Source: Perca fluviatilis (taxonomy: Eukaryota > Chordata > Actinopteri > Perciformes > Percidae). From it: DNA of 64,000 nucleotides. Shown in pieces: positions 56,487 to 64,000 of the stretch. The first letter of the stretch is position 1, and each line of letters opens with the position of its first letter. The position numbers were made by a program, and so were the translations under genes. Under the pieces are notes generated by a model. The model saw nothing but the letters and a program-made list of their open reading frames with translations. It was not told the DNA's origin and did not search any database. Location: contig NC_053126.1 in the NCBI RefSeq assembly GCF_010015445.1, positions 15,626,669 to 15,690,668 on the forward strand, read 5' to 3'.

Positions 56487-58570
56487 GTGAGTACCCGTAG
56501 CTGCAGCAGCTAGCTAACGCTTATATCAAGCCGTATATCGTTGCTGTATTGCTATTTCCTGTTTCCCATAATGGCACTGAAATCAAAACTACAACTTGTC
56601 ACCTGTATAATTCATCAAGGCCCGGAGACTCTACACACTGACACCATATTGCTTTCGACATCCTGTTCTAATATGCAGAAGTGATGGAGCAGTATATGCT
56701 AAACTCTCTCTTGGCTTGTCAACTTAAAATGAAAGATACCTGTGGCCATTCACATCTACAAGTAAACTTCAAACAAGCTGTTATACTGTGGCATCATGTT
56801 CATCTCAATTGAACAGCAGAGGATGTTATTCATTCTCTTCGCTGATTCTTTGGGAAAGCTCGTGATTAAAAGCCCCAGGTTATATTCAAAGGAACCAGTG
56901 ATGATGATGACCACCGCTAGCCTTATACAACAGTCATAGGTTTCTCTGTGGTTCACGTGTTTCAGATGGTTTCATTCCCTCTTCTCATAAGGTTATGAAA
57001 GGCTGCAATAACATTGCAAACATAAACTCTGGTGAGAAGTGTTCTGGTGCACTTTTAATAACGTAATTATATAACGACAAAGTATTCCTCTGTGTGTATA
57101 CATAAAAGGATACGTTTTAAGAAACTCAGAGATTTGAAGCAGGAGTGGAGATGCACATATTTCGTGATGTTTATGTAAGTGATGGGTTGAATCCTAACGC
57201 AATGTCTTATCTAATGTGGACCTGAGCATTGAGTCCCAAAGCCTGCGTTTGACAGTAAGCAGTAGAGGGGAGTTAGTTGTTATCTGGGAAGGAAAAAGCC
57301 ACCAGGACGGGGTCATATGATGCATGAGGGCGATCCTCTCCAGGCAGAAACTTTGGAGTTGAGGAGTCTCTTGAACATCATGTGATGAGCAGCATTTAAG
57401 AACAAGGACACTTGTACGTGTGTATGTGTGCGTGCAAGACAGAGAGCAAAAGATGCTGTGCTTATGCCAGTTGTGTGGCCTGTTGCTCCCCATAACTTTT
57501 TTTTATTTTGGTAATGAGCTTCTGGAACATCAGATCAGTTTTTATTACTGTAACATTAAAGGGTACTTTTGTAAAAGCTACCAAAATAAATGACACCGTA
57601 CACAGTGTGATCTTCAGAGTTTAACTACTAAATGAGGGAAACTAATTAAATGTCTTTAATAAAATGCTTTATTCAAAGCATTTTGATTTAACTTTTTCCA
57701 GTTAGGATCACATGCCTTAGAGAAGGCCTGGGAGGACACCGCTTTATGTTTTTATCCCCAACACCATAAATAACGCTTAAGTGTGCAAAGTCTGAACAGG
57801 CAACTGCAAAATGAGTGTCAGCTCCTTGTTGCTGGTAGAGACTATGTGTGAAGAATGGCCTCCGGTCCCTCTGTAACCCATCACTGGTAACCCCTGTAAC
57901 ATGGCCCATGCCTTTCAGGTGTTATAGCAGTGTTATAGATTTATTTTTAATGCTCAATAAGTAATGTAAATAGGGGGATTCGTAGGTTAGATGACAGAGG
58001 AAGCACTGCTGGTGGTAAATTTCATGTTCACATATCATGCTTCACATCCTTATCAACCTAATTACTGCGGGTCCACCCTGATCTCCAGAGACTGGTGCCG
58101 ACCAAGGGTCCAGAGCCCACACCCAGGAGTGTAATTTTCCACAGAGCAGCTAGAAACGAAGGACAACATGGCAGCCTGTTATGGTTTCTACAGAAAATAG
58201 TGTTGTGAGCTTGTTCTGGTCTGCAGGGTCTCTTTTCACTGACGTTTCCAGGCTGGAGAAGACGAGCGCAGAGCCAATGCACTAGTGTACAAAGCTAATT
58301 TCTGGCCCCAAGGAGGAAGCAGAGTGGATAGACCCTCTGTGAACTGCAGCAGGAAGTGAAGGAGCAAGGAAGGTCCAGCCCAGGCGTTTCACAGTTGGTC
58401 GCCGCCTCTACTGCTCTATAAACTAAACACAGCTAGCCATGATAGCTTGGAAGTTTTGGCCTGTAAGACGACATTGGTATCACATATTCTGGATTTCCCG
58501 TTAGAACTGCCGGACATACTGGAGTTTTGAGACTCTGCACTGGTTATCAGCTGGCTTCCTCCTGCCTTGT

Positions 58571-58697
58571 ATGATGTCTGTTATTCACAGGCTGGCAGGA
58601 AGGCTGTTTCACCGAGCCGGGCCTGGTCTAGGGGACACAGGCAGTGGAGAAGGCAGACATGACCAACCACAGGAGGAGCTAGAGGCTTGCTGCTGGA
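58571..58697 (+). CDS. Candidate alternative first exon of prkaca, Cbeta2-like
   Basis: ATG at 58571 opens 42 codons plus one base, ending at a strong GTGAGT donor. Like the canonical exon 1 it ends in phase 1. The last base is A, so joining to an exon 2 starting TG would give Met-Lys-Glu-Phe. From memory, mammalian PRKACB isoform Cbeta2 has a long alternative N-terminus containing RLFHR and a following HDQ and reaching the core through Met-Lys-Glu-Phe. This frame has AGRLFHRAG and, 17 residues later, HDQ. I infer an ancestral alternative promoter shared by PRKACA and PRKACB. A caveat is that TTATTCACAG at 58581-58590 could be a 3' splice site, making this an internal exon starting at 58591. 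No RNA evidence. Confidence 0.45.
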
Positions 58698-60887
58698 GTG
58701 AGTTCATTCTGAAGCTTGACAGGAGCATAGGTTATGGATGGAGCTGTAGTCCATCCTATGTCCCACTAGCTTAGTCGGTCCCAGGCTAAGCTAAAACTTG
58801 TACATTTAACAGAGATAATCAAGCTGTTTTTTTCTTCATAATGTTTGATACTATATTCATATCATGACCTGGTGAGTTGAGCGACTATTGGCATTGGTGG
58901 AGTGGTCTTGTATACAAATGGACACACAGAGGAGCCTGTTGTTTGTCTCTGCTCTGTTGCCTATTGTTTCCAGTTACAGTTCAAAGGAAGGCATTTCTCG
59001 GTTACTGTGGAAGTGTCTGTCAGGCACCATTCTGCACAGCTTAACACTATCAGCCTTAAAGTGTTACGCAGTGTAACCGTGAACCTATTAAACACACATG
59101 TACTTTATTTTTTGTTATAAAGCTCTTCTTGTGTCATTGTCCTTCTCACTGGTAGGGCTCTTGTAAATCTGCCTGGTTGTATGAGTGTTTGATAGCTTGG
59201 AGATACTTTCCTGTATTTTACACACATCTTAAACATTATTTTATGACAAATGATTGTTGTACTGAGTATTTTGCGTTTTGAATTGAACCTCCTATAATGA
59301 GGTGGCACCCTGTCAAAGTGCAACTCCCTCTATAAATGTCTGTGGTTCATGTCCTGCCCCGAACCAGCTTTGCACAGCTGGTTTGTGTAACGGGCAGGTT
59401 GGTGTTTGGATCACTCATCACTTCCTGTCTCCAGTTAAAGGGGCTTTGTTATAAGCCTGCACTGATTACCAGTGGACCTTACTATTGAAATGCCAATCAG
59501 TCACCTCAGATAAGCTTTCAGCGCTGAGTTGGCAAGTTGACATGCTGCAAGTGAACGATCCTAAGATGCAAAATCCAGCAGCAAGCAAGCAAAACGCAGG
59601 ATGGAGTTCAGTGATCTGAAAAGGAACAGCAGTTTTCCTTTTGGATTTTTCTCAAAGCAACACACAGGCATAGTGGTAATCCTTGTTGGTCTTGTAAAGC
59701 TGCATTTACATTTACAGGCAGTAGTACTGAAAATACTTGTTCTCTGCCGATAATCTAATGTCGTGCAACAGAAATAAGGGCTCCCTCAAGCAGTACCTAA
59801 TCTGCCTGTCTGACACTGAATGTTGCTACCACATAGCCTCTATACTGTATACATGTAGCTTATTAGCTTTTAGCTTCCCACCATTGAAATCTATTGGCAG
59901 GAAGTTTAAAAATAACCGACTAGATTTTGTAAAGCTAAAATAACAATGTAATAATAGTCTGTACGCTAAATACTAAACCTACTCAAGTTTAGTTTGGTGC
60001 AACCATATACTGTAGCTTCACTTTTTTGTATAATACAGGCTACCTACTATAAGTATGAAATACACTGTAACCTATACAGAAAAGCCGTGTGACTCGTTTG
60101 ATTTTCCAGCCAAGGGGTCATGTTAATACTGCACAGCTCTAATACTCAACAAGTACACAATGAGACAGATGCACATGAATGGAGGTGAATGGAACATGAA
60201 CGTGTGATGTGATGTGACCATTGATTCAGTTTGTCTGCTCCTGAATTGGTCAATAATTTAATGAGTCGATTCAATTCTTACAGTAGGATGTAAAGTAACT
60301 TCCCATTGGTGGTTTTGCTTTTGTTCCTCACCATTACACACATGAAAACACGCTCCTAGTTTACATGCAGCCCTGTTAGCCCTCTCTCTGATTTATTTTG
60401 CACCACATGAACAAGGCCTGGTGTAGCCTGGGACCCGATTTGGCGCGCTTCACAGTTAAATGTCGGTCAGCTCGCACTAATATAACCCCTATGTTCCTGC
60501 GTCAGAGTAGGCCAGTAAGGCCCCGGGGAGAGATGTAGGATTGATTTTTGGAGGATCAATTCAGCACTGGCACTACATACAGTAGACTATGTGGTGCATT
60601 TGGGCAGGGAGAAAAAGTTTCACTGTGGTTTGTTTGTTTCTGATTTGCTAGTGTCTCCTTGAGAGAGCCTGTTTTATGTTTTTGCAAACATCCAGTTTTA
60701 CTGCAGATGTGCCATCTGATTGGTTCTGCTAATTAGGGAAAGTTTCAAGACTCTAGATGTGTCTAGTTCATCTCAAGGGTCTTCACTTAGGCCTAGTTTT
60801 CCATAGGACTACCTCTCTCAGTTGGATAAATATACCAGCTAGTGTTTTATGCCCCTCCCCCTGATGATTATGCCCTGGTTTAGATCA

Positions 60888-61031
<144 letters not shown>

Positions 61032-61359
61032 GGGAGGGAACGGCAAAGAGTACTTTGCGTACAGAATAAATATTGATACAAACCAAAGCAAGGGTCCAAT
61101 TGATCTGTGTGAGTGTAACAGGAGCAACTGGTCTCCATGCTATGTTTGACAGCACACTGGACGTGGATGCTACTTTCTGATCTTGGTCCCCGGCAAAGTG
61201 ACAGTCACGGGAGGGACTGAAGACATCCTACTGGCAAGGACACTTGAATGGTTTCTGTGGATATGACCACAGTGCTCTTAGAGGGGGAGGATAGGTCATG
61301 AATTAGTGACTGTGAGGAAGAGGCCAAGGAAGCAGAACAGGGGAGACTTTGCAGGGCTA

Positions 61360-61483
61360 ATGTGTGACAGGAAGAGCTCCAGAAGGCATGCAGGAAAGAG
61401 GGAGTCATCATCACGCTCAAGTGAATCAGGGTCGCGCTCGGCAGATGCTGCAGCACCAGAGGTACCCATAGTCATCCCAGATG
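61360..61483 (+). CDS. Second candidate alternative first exon of prkaca, Ser/Arg-rich
   Basis: ATG at 61360 opens 41 codons plus one G, ending at a good GTAAGG donor in phase 1, so it could join prkaca exon 2 to give Asp-Val-Lys-Glu-Phe. The peptide is Ser/Arg-rich with RKSSRRHAGK near its start and an acidic-hydrophobic end (PEVPIVIPDG). RRHA resembles the R-R-x-A pseudosubstrate of PKI and RI subunits, while RKSS is a PKA-type phosphosite. The frame stays open 18 codons upstream of the ATG, and TTTGCAG at 61348-61354 could be a 3' splice site. Function unknown; no RNA evidence. Confidence 0.35.
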
Positions 61484-61922
61484 GTAAGGAATTTGGGGTT
61501 ACAGGAGAGTTGAGGTGTTGAGCCTTACTTTATCACCTGTAATTACCATGATGGTTATGGCAGCCAGGCCTCAGAACAGAAAGAGACTCAAATAAAAAGA
61601 ATTCCTCACAGACAGCTGTTGATTTGGATATTTAGCTGCCAGCTACTTGTGCAGCAGCTGCGCCCACGTCTTTTCTCTGAGCAGCTCCCAAGTTATGACC
61701 GTAATATCCCTATTTGTGGCTCTTTCTGGTTGGGAGTTGAGCAACTTTCACAGGAAATGTATTCTCCCTGTTGACGAGTCTGCCTCCAGTGTTCTCTGTG
61801 AGAGCAACAGTGCTCTCGACATGTTTATGCGAACTTTGGTCTTTGCTGTTCTTGCTGGCTTTCTCCCATCCTTTGTTGGAGCTGTTGGTCTTTGGAGAAT
61901 TAGCAGGAAATCACATTAGCTA

Positions 61923-62071
<149 letters not shown>

Positions 62072-63299
62072 AAATTTCTATGTAGATAGTTGCTATTTGT
62101 AACGTTTTCATAATATTTTCATATCGGTTTTATACTTTAAACATATGTAAAAGTCCATTACTTTAACTATTTATTTCCAGAAGTTGGTGATTACATAATT
62201 TACTATGCACTTTCACGATTGACAGCTGACTGGCTTTATTTAAACTGTGACCTTGGCTTTTGTTTTTGCATCGATTAGGCTACCTAGACAGCTAGACATT
62301 CCACATTATCCTGAATAGCTTTTTAGTATTGATGTAATTCTCCATTATTTGTACTTTCAACTCAGTCCTATATTTATGAAATCTTGTGTCCAAAATGTTG
62401 AGCATAAAATGTAAAGCGTGCTTCTTTTTTTTATGCTTTTGATTCATATTCCTCGACGTAAATAAAGACAAAATTAAAACTATTGTCTTCTCGTCGACAG
62501 ATGTGCAATTACAACCTCAACCATTGTGTGTCCCAGGCTAACGGTAGAAAAAGCTGTCCTCCCTCACCTGCTAGGGCAGCTAGTGTCCTCAAAACTAGTA
62601 CACGGATAGTAAGGAGGAATGAGGAAGGACTGGTTATCTACATGTTCCCACATAGCACTGTGATTAGCCCCATAAAGATAACGGCAAGAAAATGTATGGC
62701 TGCATATTACATTGTGTGCCAAGCTGTCAAACTCTTTCCACAGCCCTAAGTCTGTTGGTCTATAATAGTGGCATATATGTGCGTATGTGCACAGTTTTGC
62801 ACGTGTATTTTTTTCATTGCATGTCAAACTGTTCACAATAACCAGATGTAGGGACTTCTAAAGGCATTGTAGCCTCATGTTAGACTGCACTCTTGGCATA
62901 GGATCAATTTATTATTCCAGATCAATTTATTTTTCCACCACAGTGGCATATTGGAGAACCCCTGACTTAAGTCTAAGGGTCCACTTCTGAAGAGAAGAAA
63001 GATATATTAAAAAAAAGAAAGAAGATGTTTTACTCAAAATACTTTGCTAAATGAATCAATTTGGAATACCTCAGTGTGCAAATCCCACTTGGCCATAATG
63101 CAGTAGCATGGATTTTTTTGGTGTGGGGCAGTGGCTGCCTCCAGCACATGCACTTCTAATGTCTTCCTTGCAAAGGAAGACGCGCCAGTTACACAAAACC
63201 ATCTGAAATGCTGTCATTGGAAACTGTTTGGGAAAGGGCAGGCACTTTAAAAAAATACCTGGCAGGTGATGGGATGAACCATCGGTCTATCACGTCCGC

Positions 63300-63619
63300 T
63301 AGGGCTGGGCAATATATCAATATTATATCCATATTGTGATATGAGACTAGAGATCGTCTTAGATTTTGCATATGGTGATATGACGTAAAGTGATGTACTT
63401 TTCTGAACTAACCAGACTGTTCTAGCTGTTCTATTATTTGCCTTTTCCCCACTTAGACATTATGTCCACATTACTGATGATTATTTATCTAAAATCTAAG
63501 TGTGCAGATATTTTGTTAAAGCACCTGTTGTCAAGCCTAGGATATCGCCGTAATATCGATATCGAGGTATTTGGTCAAGAATATCTTTATCTGATTTTTC
63601 TCCCTATCGCCCAGCCCTA
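63300..63619. mobile_element. hAT-like MITE, 320 bp
   Basis: Ends TAGGGCTGGGCAATAT and the complement of TAGGGCTGGGCGATAG form a TIR of about 16 bp. The flanking octamers ACGTCCGC (63292-63299) and ACATCCGC (63620-63627) match at 7 of 8 positions. An 8-bp duplication fits the hAT superfamily. The interior is rich in ATCGATAT words. I recall GGGCTGGGCGATAT as a very common teleost MITE end. Non-autonomous. Confidence 0.75.
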
Positions 63620-63627
63620 ACATCCGC

Positions 63628-64000
63628 CATTGCTGTTTTGAACAAACCGTTTTGGCCGTCGCACACCTAAACGCAGCAGCTGCCTGTAGTCCCTTATTGG
63701 ATGCTAATTGGTGCGGAAAGCTGGTAGTTCAGACACAACAATTAGGTCGGAGCCTGACAAGATGGATTTTCGAGTAATACGTGATCCAGAGATTCTCGCG
63801 TGAACTTTTGATAACGACAGAATCCAGCTGCTGCGCAAGGTAAATGGGCACCATGATTGATCAGCAAAGTCCTGTCTCAAACTCTAGATAGGATTGAGGT
63901 TTTGACTGTGGCTCGGCCACTTTTAGTCATTCTTGTGTCGCTTTTGCAACGAAATATTGGCTTGTTTGGGGTTGGTGTTTTGCTACATTTATTTAACCAT
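63628..64000. other. Right-edge sequence, no exon recognised
   Basis: Moderately GC-rich, possibly repeat-derived near 63860-63960 (words resembling a dispersed teleost repeat). GCGCAAG|GTAAAT near 63841 is donor-like but belongs to no clear frame. Confidence 0.3.

Noticed and set aside
61647..61919. 90-codon frame with hydrophobic segments as a small membrane protein
   Set aside because: No family, no splice context, and it ends at a microsatellite edge. Insufficient support.

Overview
This window is teleost fish nuclear DNA, probably from a percomorph. Long AT-rich non-coding stretches are studded with (TG)n/(CA)n microsatellites and small inverted-repeat transposons. The genes are split into short vertebrate-type exons with GT-AG introns. 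There is no bacterial, plasmid or viral gene organisation, and coding sequence makes up less than a tenth of the window.

Layout. 1-33 kb holds no complete gene that I can support. It contains dispersed repeats, a 2.1 kb long inverted repeat at 9072-11155, a RecQ-helicase fragment inside a small TIR element that is itself nested in an older MITE (19.2-20.5 kb), two solo-LTR-like elements, a TTAA-flanked MITE, and one weak candidate first exon near 18.65 kb (minus strand). From 33.4 kb the window is gene-dense: an intronless class A GPCR (33403-34389, +); a six-exon TRIM E3 ligase of the RING/B-box/PRY-SPRY type (37690-35698, -); a four-exon beta-tubulin of the class IV type (39844-42378, +); the small polarity protein Crumbs3 (45793-44062, -); the histone H3-H4 chaperone ASF1B (48799-54438, +); and the canonical first exon of PKA catalytic subunit alpha, prkaca (56441-56486, +). 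The body of prkaca lies beyond the right edge. All joined multi-exon models close in frame: TRIM 466 aa, tubulin 444 aa, Crb3 114 aa, Asf1b 197 aa.

The order beta-tubulin IV - crb3 - asf1b - prkaca brings together two gene pairs that in human sit megabases apart on 19p13 (TUBB4A/CRB3 and ASF1B/PRKACA). This supports the orthology calls. The genes share no pathway and are ordinary neighbours.

The most interesting observations are: (i) two further candidate first exons inside prkaca intron 1, both ending in the splice phase of the canonical exon 1, one carrying an RLFHR motif that I recall from the N-terminus of mammalian PRKACB Cbeta2; (ii) a GPCR lacking both cysteines of the otherwise near-universal TM3-ECL2 disulfide; (iii) a compact tubulin promoter with an RFX X-box-like site next to a perfect CRE, which would suit a ciliary tubulin; and (iv) several well-delimited mobile elements with visible TIRs and target-site duplications. 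I found no convincing wholly new biological system.
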